From: Chondrosia reniformis
Lineage: Eukaryota; Porifera; Demospongiae; Chondrillida; Chondrillidae
Assembly: GCA_947172415.1 (NCBI GenBank)
Contig: OX359197.1
Span: 1,860,001 to 1,924,000, forward strand
Direction: 5' to 3'
Length of the DNA stretch: 64,000 nucleotides
Below the pieces are notes generated by a model. That model had not been told where the DNA came from. It made no database searches and saw only the letters and a program-made list of their open reading frames with translations. Position numbers and translations under genes: made by a program. Each line of letters opens with the position of its first letter. Position 1 is the stretch's first letter. Positions 46,575-57,952 of the stretch are shown in pieces.

Positions 46575-47700
46575 CTACAGTAATTTGCTCTCTACCTAAA
46601 TTCATATTGTACATGATATGTAGTACGTGTTATATAGGTGAATGTTGCAATCAATGAGACTGAGTACTTGTAATGAAAGCAAGTTACTGCAAAGGATACT
46701 TCAATCTCCCAACAACAATATTGAACCAGAACCTAAAAGATTGTAAAGAGACCAATAATTCATTTCCATACACACTAGCAGTAAGTACGTAGGTATTGAT
46801 CAGTAGTGTTGGACAAGAGTAGCTTTTGGATAATATTAATGCCATTCCTAGATTGCTTACTTTGCTTAGATATATGGGTACACAAGAGTATGACCTAAAT
46901 ATATGTTTCTTGGATTTGGTACTCCAAAAGTATTTTGCTCTCTACTTGAACACGTTCAATATGTAGCTTGTGTTATATTGGTGTATGTATAAGTAGGTCA
47001 TAACAATTGAGGTAGTCTGAGAGTAAATCACGGGCTGTAGCATTGATATACTACATACCTAACACCTATGATTACCTTCATACACATATACCTAAGAAAG
47101 AAGGGTAACTGAACCATAACTATTTTGTATATTCCACTTATTAAACTACGTACGTATGTACGTAGTTTAATAAGTGGTACACATACATGAGTACGTACGT
47201 AAATATAAATTCAAACAATACTTGAAGACACAGTCTTACTACAACATTCTAGCTAAACTGTGTAGTATTAATTTATTTTTTATTATCTATATGTACGTAT
47301 GTAAATACAAGTATATAGGCAATATAATAACAGTATATACATTCAACTTTCATCATATATATCCTATGTGTATTTATACACACATATTTATACGTACATA
47401 TTCATTATTTTAGTTTATGTACAAGTATGTAGGTAGACTAAATTAACAAGTACGTATATTACTTCTACTTAGGGTGGTTGTTTCAGCAAACAGGAAATTG
47501 GGTATCATGTGCTTAGTTGTTTACTGTAATTATAAAAGTACATTTTCTATAACACCTACTGTAGTTGTTGTTTAAGTTTACATGCACAATGTACGTACGT
47601 ACCTAAGTAAATGCTTAATGAACTTTGTATGTAAAGTCTTTAAAATGCTTAATGGTGTTTACAGATTAAGAATTCATTTTAAGTTCCAGTTCCATTGATA
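46575..47700. other. Upstream region of collagen-like gene 4
   Basis: Diverged type-A spacer. It includes a partial repeat of the ALG13 exon-3 acceptor area (about 46712-46745) and a perfect palindrome at 47134. A GTATAAGA box lies at about 47713. Confidence 0.5.
47134..47177. repeat. Perfect 20-bp-arm palindrome
   Basis: CCACTTATTAAACTACGTAC, spacer GTAT, then GTACGTAGTTTAATAAGTGG. The sister units have only the left arm (CCACTTACTAAACTAAG), so the palindrome is specific to this unit. Confidence 0.9.
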
Positions 47701-47782
47701 TACCCCATCTCTGTATAAGAACTAAAGCAACTAATCTATAATATTATAGTGTTTGGGTTTAACTATATTGTAACTGACTACA

Positions 47783-49081
47783 ATGAAAGTCTTTGTAATA
47801 AATGCCTTCTTTATCCTGATCTCTCTGACCTCTGCTCAGAATAAAACCTGTATAGATCCTGTCAGTGATAGAGTGGCATTTGAAATTGTTGGTGTGAAAG
47901 GCCCTGAGGGACCGGCTGGTCCTGTTGGTCCAAAAGGAGACAGAGGTGACAAAGGAGATGTTGGACTGAGAGGTGTTCAAGGCCTCAAAGGAGAGAAAGG
48001 GAACTTGGGAGAGAAAGGAAGGCCAGGCCTACAAGGTGTAGCAGGACTACCTGGACCAATTGGTGAGACAGGCCCTTCTGGTCTCAGAGGCTATTCTGGT
48101 CCTGAAGGTCCAAGAGGTTCACCTGGTCTCCCAGGAAATACAGTGTTAAGTGAAGAGGAATTTGAACGTGTAAAGAATGAACTAATATCTTCATCAGTTC
48201 AACCTCTGCTTCAGAAAATAGAAGATTTAGAGAACGCACTTCACTTGTACAAGAAATGCAACAAGACTACACTAGGCATCACTTCACCAGCCCAATCCTG
48301 TAAGGAGATCATTGCAGCTGACCCAACCTGTGTGACTGGCTACTACTTGATCTCTCAAAATGGTGAGGACCCTGTTCTGACGTACTGTAAGAACCACACT
48401 CTCTGTGGGTTAACTGGTCCATGGAGGAGAGTGGCTCACATCAACATGTCGGAAAAAGGAGCACAGTGCCCTCCAGGACTGCAGGAAAGTTCAGATCCAT
48501 CTGGAAACATTAGAGCATGTGGTCGCACTGTAGACAATAATTGTTCTTCTGTACACTTTCCTACTGGAAGCAGTTCATACACACAAATATGTGGGATTGT
48601 AAGAGGATATGCTAAAGGAGTTAATCGAGCATTTGGACCCTCTTACTACCATCCAAATCTAGCCAATATAGAGAGTCCCTATGTTGATGGCATCTCTATT
48701 ACCCGTGGATCTCCACGTCACCATATTTGGACATATGCAGCTAGACGTGATGAAAGAAAAGGTGGATTCTGTTCCTGTGCTAACTTCAGTAACTTGAGAA
48801 CTGATGTGCCAAGTTTTGTTGGAAATGACTATTATTGTGAGTCAGGACATATAGGTCCTCATTCTGATGGTCGTTATGCCACAAGACCTACATCATGGGC
48901 TGACCCCTTGTGGGACGGAGAAGGCTGCACCATTCCAGAGAACAGATGCTGTGACAGACATGGATGGTTTCATAAGAATGTTTCAAGTACTTCTGATGAT
49001 GTAGAAGTCAGGTGGTGTTCTAATAATCCTCGTACAGCTGAAGATGTACTAACTGACCTAGTTGATATTTGGGTACTGTAG
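47783..49081 (+). CDS. Collagen-like secreted protein 4 (type A leader), 432 aa
   Basis: Intact member with signal peptide MKVFVINAFFILISLTSA, the RGD-containing 27-triplet stretch, neck and Cys-rich domain. Specific differences are GNLGEKGRPG in the helix and GVNRAFGPSYYHPNLAN, RDERKGGFCSCANFSN, IGPHSDGRYATRPTSW and CSNNPRTAEDVLTD in the variable stretches. Like protein 1 it has HTLCG. The upstream region is enlarged by the 3.36-kb element, leaving about 1.2 kb of original promoter-side sequence. Confidence 0.88.
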   Translation: MKVFVINAFFILISLTSAQNKTCIDPVSDRVAFEIVGVKGPEGPAGPVGPKGDRGDKGDVGLRGVQGLKGEKGNLGEKGRPGLQGVAGLPGPIGETGPSGLRGYSGPEGPRGSPGLPGNTVLSEEEFERVKNELISSSVQPLLQKIEDLENALHLYKKCNKTTLGITSPAQSCKEIIAADPTCVTGYYLISQNGEDPVLTYCKNHTLCGLTGPWRRVAHINMSEKGAQCPPGLQESSDPSGNIRACGRTVDNNCSSVHFPTGSSSYTQICGIVRGYAKGVNRAFGPSYYHPNLANIESPYVDGISITRGSPRHHIWTYAARRDERKGGFCSCANFSNLRTDVPSFVGNDYYCESGHIGPHSDGRYATRPTSWADPLWDGEGCTIPENRCCDRHGWFHKNVSSTSDDVEVRWCSNNPRTAEDVLTDLVDIWVL

Positions 49082-49398
49082 TTAAACAGAACTAGAAAGG
49101 CTGTTTTGACCTTAAAACTGTTTATTTCTTACAAAAATGAAGTAGTTTGATAGCTATATAGTGTAATCATATTCTTTCAATAGAAATGTATAGTTGTGTA
49201 ATACTGAATCTTTGTTCATACACTTTTAAAGCCATTTACAGAAATAATGTTAGAAACAGCAATGGCAGCTGTGTTCACCAGTTCACTAGTACATCTGCAA
49301 AAAGTAACAAAACAAGACAGTGACTATATACATAATAAGGCTAATCATACAGAAGTTGCCTATATGCTGAAATTTAAGTAACTTAACCATATACTTCT

Positions 49399-49449
49399 GT
49401 GTTTGGGTGCATCAAGCTGAAGCACAGTAGGAATGGTGTGCCCAAACAC
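49399..49449. repeat. Breakpoint hairpin, copy 3
   Basis: GTGTTTGGGTGCATCA / TGGTGTGCCCAAACAC, arms with two mismatches, same place relative to SAFB-derived sequence as in the other units. Confidence 0.75.
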
Positions 49450-49691
49450 AGACTTATGGCAGTAGCTACAGTAAGAATGAAGGACAGATTTCCTCTTCAT
49501 GCAGGTGCATTTTCTTTTGGTTTGGATTGGTTTGGTTTGGTAAGCTTATTTAAACAGGGAAAGCCTTTAGCCAGTGGCTACTATTCTAGGCACCCTGTAT
49601 AATACAGTAAAACAAAAAATAAAAACAAACAAAAACAGTTGTAAGATTCAAATAAGTAAGAGTCATGCATATTTAAGAGAAAAGGAAAGGA

Positions 49692-50010
49692 TCATGTGAG
49701 TGAATCAAAATAATAGTGTGCAGCTCTTGAGAAATTCTTTAGGGATCCAGAATCACGTAGTGAGGCAGGTAGAGACCGCCACAGGTATGCACCTCGATAT
49801 GTAACTGCATATTTTCCAAATGTCGTCCTGACCGCAGGAAGGTTGATGAGGTTTTTTCTCCGTGTGTTGTGGTGGTGGGTGGGGAGACGTAAGAGATGAG
49901 AGATATAGGGAGGAGCAAGTGAATTGAGACACTTGTAAGTCAACCCCACAAGATAAAGCCTCCTACGCGTACGGCAATGCAGTGAAGTAAGACCGAGTTC
50001 CTTCTAGAGG
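49692..50010 (-). pseudogene. LINE reverse-transcriptase C-terminal fragment
   Basis: The minus-strand frame reads ELGLTSLHCRTRRRLYLVGL then TYKCLNSLAPPYISHLLRLP, TFGKYAVTYRGAYLWRSLPA and SLRDSGSLKNFSRAAHYYFD before a stop. This is the conserved C-terminal end of many non-LTR retrotransposon polyproteins (pattern LHWLPLRxR..YK.LNG.AP.YL...LWN.LP..LR). It is 5' truncated, with an A/T-rich 3' tail toward 49620. Confidence 0.75.
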
Positions 50011-50625
50011 GCAGAGGATGATGGAGGGCAGAAGAGAACTAAAATGCTACTTTCATCATTGTCGTAACTCTATATATAGTAGAACTGATTGCTTGTATTA
50101 TTATTTCTTTTAATGACAATGTACTTATTCACAGAGAAGACATATCCTGAGTCTCATTGTATTTGTTTAATATTGATCTTTGCCAAGTTAGGTTATTTTG
50201 GTACATTTTTTACATATTAGATTAGAAGCCTCAAAGTGTAGACAAGTAAATTGCATTCAAAGCATTAAGAGAGTAATAAGTAACTATAGCAACAGTACAA
50301 TAGTAATCAAGTTTTTTTGTAAGATGCAGTATATATAGTAGCTAAAAGCAGTAAAATATTGTGGAGTACATACATATAAGATTGACAGTTGTATAACTGT
50401 GCCCTAGTGGTTGCTAATTTATTTCTCTGCAAAACCTAGCTTTGTCCGAAAGTACGCATAGAATATTTCTGCGCATAGCCTTTGAATGTTTCATGGTCAG
50501 TGCAAAGAAGTCCACATTCTGCCGTACTGTAATTTGCAAATTACCTACGTGTCTGCAGAAAAATGTAAGTAACTTGTGACATGTACTAGTTATTGTTTTA
50601 GGGTACTTACGTATGTATGCTTCTC
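50011..50625. other. Unidentified insert sequence
   Basis: Absent from the other SAFB fragments, with no coding similarity seen. It may be the rest of the LINE insertion or a second element. Confidence 0.4.
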
Positions 50626-51003
50626 AGTTATTACCAGTAAACTTCTTCAAATCTTTTTCCACCACTGCCTCCAACAGCTCTACAGGTGGCTATTCTAGTC
50701 AAACTGGTCAAAGAGGTACCTCTGCATACCAGCGTCCAACTGGTACCACTGGACCCCACTATAACCAACAGACTAGCAGTGCCACTAGACCATATCAAAC
50801 TAGCAGTAGAGGAGGTGGCATGCACATGCCTGCTAAGGACTCCATGTCCTGATCACCAGCTGGCTGTGGAGCACCATCCAGCCATGGACCTCCCCCACAA
50901 GGTATGGGGAGACCAGGTCCACCCCAGGCGCACTGCCACAATCCTAGCAGGGACAGCAACATGAGAGGAGACCATCCACCGTATTCTAGTAGGAGATACT
51001 GAA

Positions 51004-51885
51004 AGCAACTCTCCTTTGGACCTATTTTTCATGCACCTTATCTCTGTAATGCATAACCAGTATCCAGTATATTTTGTACGTAGCCTAACACAGTGGATCC
51101 TATTCTAATAATGTTTAGTAAGCAATTGTAACTCCTTGAAGTATTAATGAAATTGGATGATTATGAAGTTGTGAATCCCATTGTTTTATTTAGAAAATTT
51201 CCAAATATTGAAGGGTTGCCAGTTTTATACAACTTTAATAGATCAGTATTCAATTCTTCAACTGTTTTAAGCAAATGCCTACAGAAAGAATAATACCAAT
51301 GTCTCAAGCTACAAAATGTGTTCCTTTGGCTTATGCATCTCATTTTAAAATCAATCAAATGAACAAATACATAATGAAAATTACATGAATACATATTGAA
51401 AGGTTATAGGTTGCATTGTGAATCATTACGCCTGACCAATTATTTTAAGTTGGATTAGGAATGTTTATGTCTGACCAATCAAGCAAGCAAAGTTTTATCT
51501 TGGTTGGTATAGACTGAAGTTCTATTGTGTAGCAATCATTGATAGTCCTACCAGTCATCCAAGATGAAAAATCTTTACAGAACCATAGACAGTTGCTCTA
51601 TATATCCGTAGGACTTGTTAGCATGGTATATGTGCTTTATTGGTGGGTGTGTATATCACTACTTACTAATCCCATCACAAGTATATGAGAAACACTTGTG
51701 GTTTTATAAAAAGAAAAGCTGTTGAAAGTGGATGTAGCAGTCTAAATACTCGTAACATAACAAAAAGGAAGTTATTGCAGAAGATACTTCAATCTCCCAA
51801 CCAAGATAATTATTTGGTCACTGTTTGATCAAGTGTAATGTCTCCCAGTTCTATATATATATGACACATCTACCTAGGAAGAATA
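51004..51885. other. Cassette spacer, copy 4
   Basis: Homologous to 26613-27480 with small indels and a short internal duplication near 51415-51480. Non-coding. Confidence 0.55.
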
Positions 51886-52055
51886 ATTTAAAAATTAAAT
51901 GTATAACTAACTTTGGTGTGGTGTATATAGATCAGATAGGACTCTTTTGCAAGTTGTGAAGCTAACTCTCTTTTGTGATTGTTCATTAAAGTTGGGTTGA
52001 TCACTACTATTAATGGCTTTTTGTAATTCCAAGGACTCTAATATTGAACCAGAAC
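51886..52055 (-). pseudogene. ALG13: ALG13-like last exon, array copy 4 (frameshifted)
   Basis: The acceptor and first 14 codons are normal ([13 protein letters not shown]), but one extra T in the run at 52017-52021 shifts the frame, so PLIVVIN and LMNNHQ are lost. This is the copy colinear with the intact exons 1 and 2 at 59536 and 58798. Confidence 0.75.
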
Positions 52056-52889
52056 CTGAAAGAATGTAAAGAGACCAATAATTCAATTCCATGCACACTA
52101 GCATATACAGTGTGTATGTAGGTATTGATCAATAGTGTTGGACAAAAGTGGCTTTTGGATACGTACCGGACAGGGTCTACGTACATCTATATATATAATG
52201 CCATTCCTGGATTGATTAGATATGATTATATATGATTCTGTAACTACATAGGCCTGGTACTCCAAAAGTACTTTTCTCTCTAGCTACATAGCTGATATAC
52301 GTATATACTCAATTAAAGCTACATCCCTGCTTATATATACTAAATTACAGGTGTTATAAATGTGTTAGTTAGAGACTTCTTGTTAGTTACGTAGGTGTTG
52401 GCAAGTCAGTTTTCCAAATTATCAACTAGTTGAACAGGTTCATATGTTCTTATGTAGTCTTGTCTACTATACCTGTTTCTATTATGTAATGTGTAGCATG
52501 TGTTATATAGGTGTGTACATACATCTAGGTCATAACATTGAGATAGCCTTAGAGAGTAAATCAAGGCTTCAGTGATTGTGATCCTATCCAATTACAGGTG
52601 TTAGTTAGAGACTTCTCGTTAGTTAAGTAGGTAGGGTTGTTTACATTTGTTATAGAAACAAATTGTACTTCAGTAAACATTTAATGAATTATGCATTCTG
52701 AGAGGTAACCTTATCAACTCAATGCACTCAAAGGGTATATTTTGAAATGTTCAGTTCTTTAAAATGATTAATGATGTTTACAGATTAGGAGTCTATTGTA
52801 AGTTCCAGTTCCATCCTATCTCTATATAAGAACTAAAGCAACCACTTCTGATATAGTGTTTATGTTCAACTATGTGGTAACTGACTACA
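52056..52889. other. Upstream region of collagen-like pseudogene 5
   Basis: Partly rearranged type-A spacer. It still carries CTATATAAGAACTAAAGCAA at about 52820 like its functional paralogues. Confidence 0.55.
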
Positions 52890-53275
52890 ATGCCTTCTTT
52901 ATCCTGATCTCTCTGACCTCAGCTCAGAATAAGACCTGTATATAGATCCTGTCAGTGATAGGGTGGCATTTGAAATTGTTGGTGTGAAAGGCCCTGAGGG
53001 ACCAGCTGGTCCTGTTGGTCCAAAAGGAGACAGAGGTGACAAAGGAGATGTTGGACTAAGAGGTGTTCAAGGCCTCAAAGGAGAGAAGGGAAACTTGGGA
53101 GAGAGGGGAAGGCCAGGTCTACAAGGTGTAGCTGGGTTACCTGGACCAATTGGTGAGACAGGCTCTGCTGGTCCCAGAGGCTACTTCTGATGTAATAGAA
53201 GTCAGGTGGTGCTGTAACAGTATTCGTGCAAATGAAGATGTACTAACTGACCTAGTTAATATTTGGGTGCTGTAG
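52890..53275 (+). pseudogene. Collagen-like pseudogene 5 (internal deletion)
   Basis: The start ATG is fused to the CCTTCTTTATCC of the leader after loss of 19 bp, which shifts the frame. A 2-bp TA insertion follows in ACCTGTATATAGATCC. The collagen part then reads normally (the 75-codon frame 52963-53190). After GETGSAGPRGY roughly 800 bp are deleted, joining directly to the last 30 codons (EVRWCCNSIRANEDVLTD). The RWCCN ending shows it is the orthologous copy of gene 1. Confidence 0.9.
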
Positions 53276-53889
53276 TTATGCAGAATTAGACTTAGCAACT
53301 TTTCATTTCCGAAAAACATTTGATAGTGTCATCATTTTCTTTTAAGCATCCCTTTGTATAGTTATTCAGAAAGTATATCATTGAGTTTTGCCTAAATCCG
53401 CATCGTTTTTGACACATATTCGTTCGACACCTCAGTAATTCTGTAAACTTGTTTGTATATCTCACATTCTTTTAACCAGAATGTTTTACTTATACCTGTA
53501 TTCCTATATAGACCTGTAATTTGGATAAATCGCATTTTATTCCCAATAATCAATCAATCAATCATCGTGAAGCGTTTTATCTCCAATGTGAGAGGTCGCC
53601 CAGGCCAAACTATACAGCCAGAGTCCAATAATGTTATATATCTACATATACACTCTGTTGCTGGGGCAACAACGGCAAATTATACTCCATAACTGTTGTA
53701 TAACGATAATAAGAGGCACTTTGCCCTCTTCTTGTAGTTATACAATGGGATATCCCACCGATAATTCAGTAAACACTGAAAAAGCTTAGGGGCGGAGTGT
53801 ATAACTATAATGTCTAATGTCATCAAAGATTGTCTAGCCATCTCTTCCTGGGTTTTCATCGAGGGTGTTTTCCTTCAATTTCCCCTTTC
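53276..53889. other. Spacer after collagen-like pseudogene 5
   Basis: Copy of 30066-30740 including the hairpin (about 53690-53745). Non-coding. Confidence 0.55.
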
Positions 53890-54640
53890 TAAACTCTCCT
53901 TGTCACTCTGTTGTCCATGTCCTGTAATGTTTCTCTTCAGACCTGCTGTATTTCCTTCACCATGGTTAACACTCCCTCCTGCTTCAAGCTGCCTCTAAGA
54001 TGCTTATTTCTTATTCAGTCAAGTCTTGATACCCCTTCTATCCTTCTAAACACCCTCATCTGTACTGCCTGCACTCTTTCCCCATACCTTTCCTGCAGGT
54101 CCAAGCTTCACAGTCATACGTTTGGTTAGGTTTTACCATGACATCTACTACTCTCAATTTCGTACCCTTTGACAGCTCCTTCCTACCGAGCACTGTGCTT
54201 CCTATTACCCCAATCATCTTTGATGCCATACCTATTCTCTGTTCAACTTCTTTGTCCATACATACCTCCATCACCGCTAATCATTGCCCCAAGGTACTTT
54301 ATCGCTTACCTGCTCCACTCTCTCTCCATTAACCTCCACACAACAAAACACAGCTCATGCTTCCTTGCTATTCTTATTTTCGTCTACTGCCAATTTGCTC
54401 TCATTCCCCATTATTCTAGTTTGTCATTCAGCTCCTGAAGATTGTGCCGTAGTGCTTCTTCTGTTTTCACTAACATCACTAGGTGATCCGCATACACAAT
54501 ACCGCTAACTGCCCTGTTGATAGCTGTATACTGCTCCTTCACTTCCATCACTATTCTGTCTATGAAAAGCCATTAGCTAGATCTACAAAGGCAGCATATG
54601 CCACCCTGTCATTCTCAAGCAACATTTCAATTGCCTACCT
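53890..54640 (-). pseudogene. Decayed LINE reverse-transcriptase fragment (copy 2)
   Basis: Co-duplicated with 30740-31560: VYADHLVML near 54496, then GMASKMIGVIGSTVLGRKEL and TKLRVVDVMVKPNQTYDCEA. Independent indels show both copies have been decaying since the duplication. Confidence 0.7.
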
Positions 54641-55400
54641 CACTACAAAGATTTGGTCCACATATACATCCCCTAGCAGATCTAAAGCCACCTTGTTCAT
54701 TCATCATTACTGAATCCATAAGTACCCTGAGTCTAACACTAACAATCTTTGCATGCTAGTCCTGATATATTTGCGGTATTTATCATAGTTGTTAAATACT
54801 GATTTTTTGTACAAATATATACTGTGCTTTTATATAATACTGTACATTTACAGTGCTCCCCCATGCATATATATCTGCCTCTAGATGTGCCGCTACACTC
54901 GCTATTTGCCAACAAAATAATAGTACATACTCTAAGTAAGTATTGTCAATTCAATGTATCACCTCATAAAGTAACATGGAAGCAATTTGTGGTTATATAC
55001 GTACATATGATACGTATTTGCAATCATTATATACCGTTTTCCAAATTGTACCGTTTTCCATACATATCGTTTTCAAAATAGGTTTCAGTGTTCTACTACA
55101 TTCAAAGTGGTAAAACAGCTGTAGATCCGAATGCTACGTAAATTCTTCATTTTCCCTCAAATGAACATGAGAACTTATGCAGTCATATCAATCAAATCAA
55201 TCAAATTCAATCAATCAGCATGTTAAACACGCTACAAAGTACTGCACCACAGAAGCATGTTAGATAAATTGCTAAATTATACGTAAACAGTCAGAGTTCA
55301 ATAGCAGTTCGTTGCATGTTACATTGTTACTCTTGTGGGACACCGTCCCCGTCTTTCCTTAAATATGGCGATGAGGTTGACCCGATAGGCACTGATCATG
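54641..55400. other. AT-rich spacer
   Basis: Homologous to 31561-32100 at its start, non-coding. A TCAAATCAATCAATC microsatellite-like tract lies at about 55185-55220. Confidence 0.5.
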
Positions 55401-55409
55401 TGCTTCCAC

Positions 55410-55605
55410 CAACTCATTCACAACCCACTCTTGATAAGGTGGCAGGTGGGCCCACTTCAGCACAGATTTCACTGTGTCGTTCCATTTGGCAGCTAGCGGG
55501 ACGTCCACGATTTTGCTTTCCCTCTGATAGCTGTGAGTGCATCACCAGTTTGGGTAAGCGGTCTTCGGGCAGGTTGATCATTCTAGCAGTCCAGGTCAGT
55601 GTCAT
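55410..55605 (-). pseudogene. LINE C-terminal fragment
   Basis: The minus-strand frame WTARMINLPEDRLPKLVMHS then QLSEGKQNRGRPASCQMERH matches the W.GH..RM...RLPK.....L..GKR..GRP end of non-LTR retrotransposon polyproteins. It is absent from the first long cassette, so it inserted after the duplication or was lost there. Confidence 0.6.
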
Positions 55606-55876
55606 ATATATGTTTTAAATTCCCAATAATTCTCCTAACTATAGGCCTATCATCCCTACTTAAGTTATGATGATACGTTTTAACATAAAAGTGATGGACA
55701 GCCTTATTTAATGTTAAATGTCTTATTCGGGAATTGTAAACTTTGACTAGGGTGGGTTGTTGTACTATAATGGTCCACTAGGTAGCATAACCACTAATAT
55801 AACCACATTCCATTTACCTTATCTAATCACCATACCAACAATACACTACTATTGATGATATCAAGTTACTTCAATT

Positions 55877-57175
55877 ATGTTGAGAGTATTTCTGCCAAGT
55901 GTCTTCTTTATGCTGATCTCTCTGACCTCTACTCAGAATAGGACCTGTATAGATCCTGTCAGTGATAGGGTGGCATTTGAAATTGTTGGTGTTAAAGGCC
56001 CTGAGGGACCAGCTGGTCCTGTTGGTCCAAAAGGAGACAGAGGTGACAAAGGAGATGTTGGACTGAGAGGTGTTCAAGGCCTCAAAGGAGAAAAGGGAAA
56101 CTTGGGAGAGAGAGGAAGGCCAGGTCTACAAGGTGTAGCAGGACTACCTGGACCAATTGGTGAGACAGGCCCTACTGGTCTCAGAGGCTATTCTGGTCCT
56201 GAAGGTCCAAGAGGTTCACCTGGTCTCCCAGGAAATACAGAGTTAAGTGAAGATGAATTTGAACGCGTAAAGAATGAACTAATATCTTCATCACTTCAAC
56301 CTCTGCTTCAGAAAATAGAAGATTTAGAGAACACACTTCAGTTGTACAAGAAATGCAACAAGACTACACTAGGCATCACTTCACCAGCCCAATCCTGTAA
56401 GGAGATCTTTGCAGCTGACCCAACCTGTGTGGCTGGCTACTACTTGATCTCTCAAAATGGTGAGGACCCTGTTCTGACGTACTGTAAGAATCACCTCTGT
56501 GGGTTGACTGGTCCATGGAGGAGAGTGGCTCACATCAACATGTCGGAAAAAGGAGCACAGTGCCCTCCAGGACTGCAGGAAAGTTCAGATCCATCTGGAA
56601 ACATTAGAGCATGTGGTCGCACTGTAGACAATAATTGTTCTTCTGTACACTTTCCTACTGGCAGCAGTTCATACACACAAATATGTGGGATTGTGAGAGG
56701 ATATGCTAAAGGATGGAACAATGCATTTGGACCATCTTACAATGTTCCACATCTAGCCAATATTGACAGTCCCTATGTTGATGGCATCTCTATTATCCGT
56801 GGATCTCCACGTCACCATATTTGGACATATGCAGCTAGACAGGATGAAAGAGAAGGTGGATTCTGTTCCTGTGCAAACAACATTAACTTGAGAACTGATG
56901 TGCCAAGTTTTGTTGGAAATGACTATTATTGTGAGTCAGGACATACAGGTCCTCATTCTGATGGTCGTTATGACACCAGACCTACATCATGGGCTGACCC
57001 CTTGTGGGACGGAGAAGGCTGCACTATTCCAGAGAACAGATGCTGTGACAGACATGGATGGTTTCATAAGAATGTTTCAAGTACTTCTGACAATGTAGAA
57101 GTCAGGTGGTGCTCTAATAATCCTCTTACATTAGAAGATGTACTAACTGACCTAGTGGATATTTGGGTGCTGTAG
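55877..57175 (+). CDS. Collagen-like secreted protein 6 (type B leader), 432 aa
   Basis: The type-B leader MLRVFLPSVFFMLISLTS makes this the counterpart of gene 2 in the second long cassette. All domains are intact: the collagen stretch with RGD, the neck (SEDEFERVKNELISSS) and the Cys-rich domain. The variable stretches are GWNNAFGPSYNVPHLAN, QDEREGGFCSCANNIN, TGPHSDGRYDTRPTSW and CSNNPLTLEDVLTD. CANNIN is shared with fragments A and B but not with the other intact genes, hinting at exchange with those fragments. Confidence 0.88.
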   Translation: MLRVFLPSVFFMLISLTSTQNRTCIDPVSDRVAFEIVGVKGPEGPAGPVGPKGDRGDKGDVGLRGVQGLKGEKGNLGERGRPGLQGVAGLPGPIGETGPTGLRGYSGPEGPRGSPGLPGNTELSEDEFERVKNELISSSLQPLLQKIEDLENTLQLYKKCNKTTLGITSPAQSCKEIFAADPTCVAGYYLISQNGEDPVLTYCKNHLCGLTGPWRRVAHINMSEKGAQCPPGLQESSDPSGNIRACGRTVDNNCSSVHFPTGSSSYTQICGIVRGYAKGWNNAFGPSYNVPHLANIDSPYVDGISIIRGSPRHHIWTYAARQDEREGGFCSCANNINLRTDVPSFVGNDYYCESGHTGPHSDGRYDTRPTSWADPLWDGEGCTIPENRCCDRHGWFHKNVSSTSDNVEVRWCSNNPLTLEDVLTDLVDIWVL

Positions 57176-57630
57176 TTAAACAGAACTAGAAAGGCTGTGT
57201 TGATCTTAAAACTGTTTATTTCTTACAAAAATGAAGTAGTTTGATAGCTATTGTAATCCTTTTCTTTTGATGGAAATATATTTTTTCTGAGTAGATGTCT
57301 CATCATAGTTGTGTAATACTGAAACTGTGTTCATACACATTATATATTGACAGTGACTCTTCTCAAGATGGCCACTCTTTACTAATACTACTTAGAAAGC
57401 ATAAGACTTCTTAAGTTCCACCTAGTTACTAAGTATATTCTCAGAATACTCTCTCAAGATGGCCACATTTCATAGCATGGGATATAATTACATTGGTTAA
57501 AAAGGTGGTCTTACGAAGGACTAACATTTCTGAGGTAAATTAAGACTTCCTAAGTAAAGACAAGAAGGTTTGTGGCATGACTGGACATCACTCTGACAGA
57601 GTACAGATTATTTATTGTGAGTTACATAAC
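57176..57630. other. Spacer after collagen-like gene 6
   Basis: The first 170 bp match the flank of gene 2. After ACACATTATATATTG an insertion specific to this cassette begins. It contains two CTCAAGATGGCCAC tracts and no coding frame. Confidence 0.5.
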
Positions 57631-57639
57631 TATAGATAC

Positions 57640-57905
57640 GATTCTTGATCTTCAGCAACAACTTATTTAAATAATAGAATCTTTCCACCCGTAGGTCTTC
57701 AACAGCTATATGAATTAATTGAGTGGATTAGTTTATTGGTGCCATATACGTATGTGTGATCAAATCACCAACTGTCACACCTCACACATATATATCAACA
57801 ATAAACTAACCCCACTCAATTATTTTATATAGCTGATGAAGACCTATGGGTGGAAACGTTCTATAATTTAAATAAGTTGTTGTTGAAGCTCAAGAATCGG
57901 ATCTA
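57640..57905. repeat. Fold-back element with two inverted hammerhead-like copies
   Basis: GATTCTTGATCTTCAGCAAC ... AGCTATATGAATTAATTGAG is repeated in inverted orientation as CTCAATTATTTTATATAGCT ... GAAGCTCAAGAATC. The left (minus-strand) copy has CTGTTGA and is probably dead, while the right (plus-strand) copy keeps the hammerhead core. A single related copy sits at 33825-33905. Confidence 0.7.
57828..57865 (+). ncRNA. Second hammerhead-ribozyme-like motif
   Basis: Stem I TATAG/CTATA is perfect (57828-57832 with 57861-57865). The core CTGATGA is at 57833-57839, stem II is ACC/GGT (57842-57851) and GAA is at 57853. Stem III is the palindrome ACGT (57856-57859) and the predicted cleavage base is T57860. 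Stems II and III are minimal and there is an A/G at the 10.1/11.1 place, so this is a weaker candidate than 5598. Confidence 0.4.
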
Positions 57906-57952
57906 TACATTATATACTAGACATCAGCAAGAACTTGTAAAGTTTATAGAAT

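Larger units (their letters stand above)
49450..51003 (+). pseudogene. SAFB exon 8/9 fragment, copy 3, split by a LINE
   Basis: A short piece of exon 8 (49450-49505) is followed by inserted foreign DNA up to about 50620, then exon 9 (about 50630-51003). Exon 9 has TGA where the gene reads CGA (TCCTGATCACC), so it is not translatable to the end. Confidence 0.8.

Noticed and set aside
55316..55618. Plus-strand 100-residue frame as a novel protein
   Set aside because: The minus strand of the same stretch encodes a recognisable LINE C-terminus, so the plus frame is an antisense by-product.
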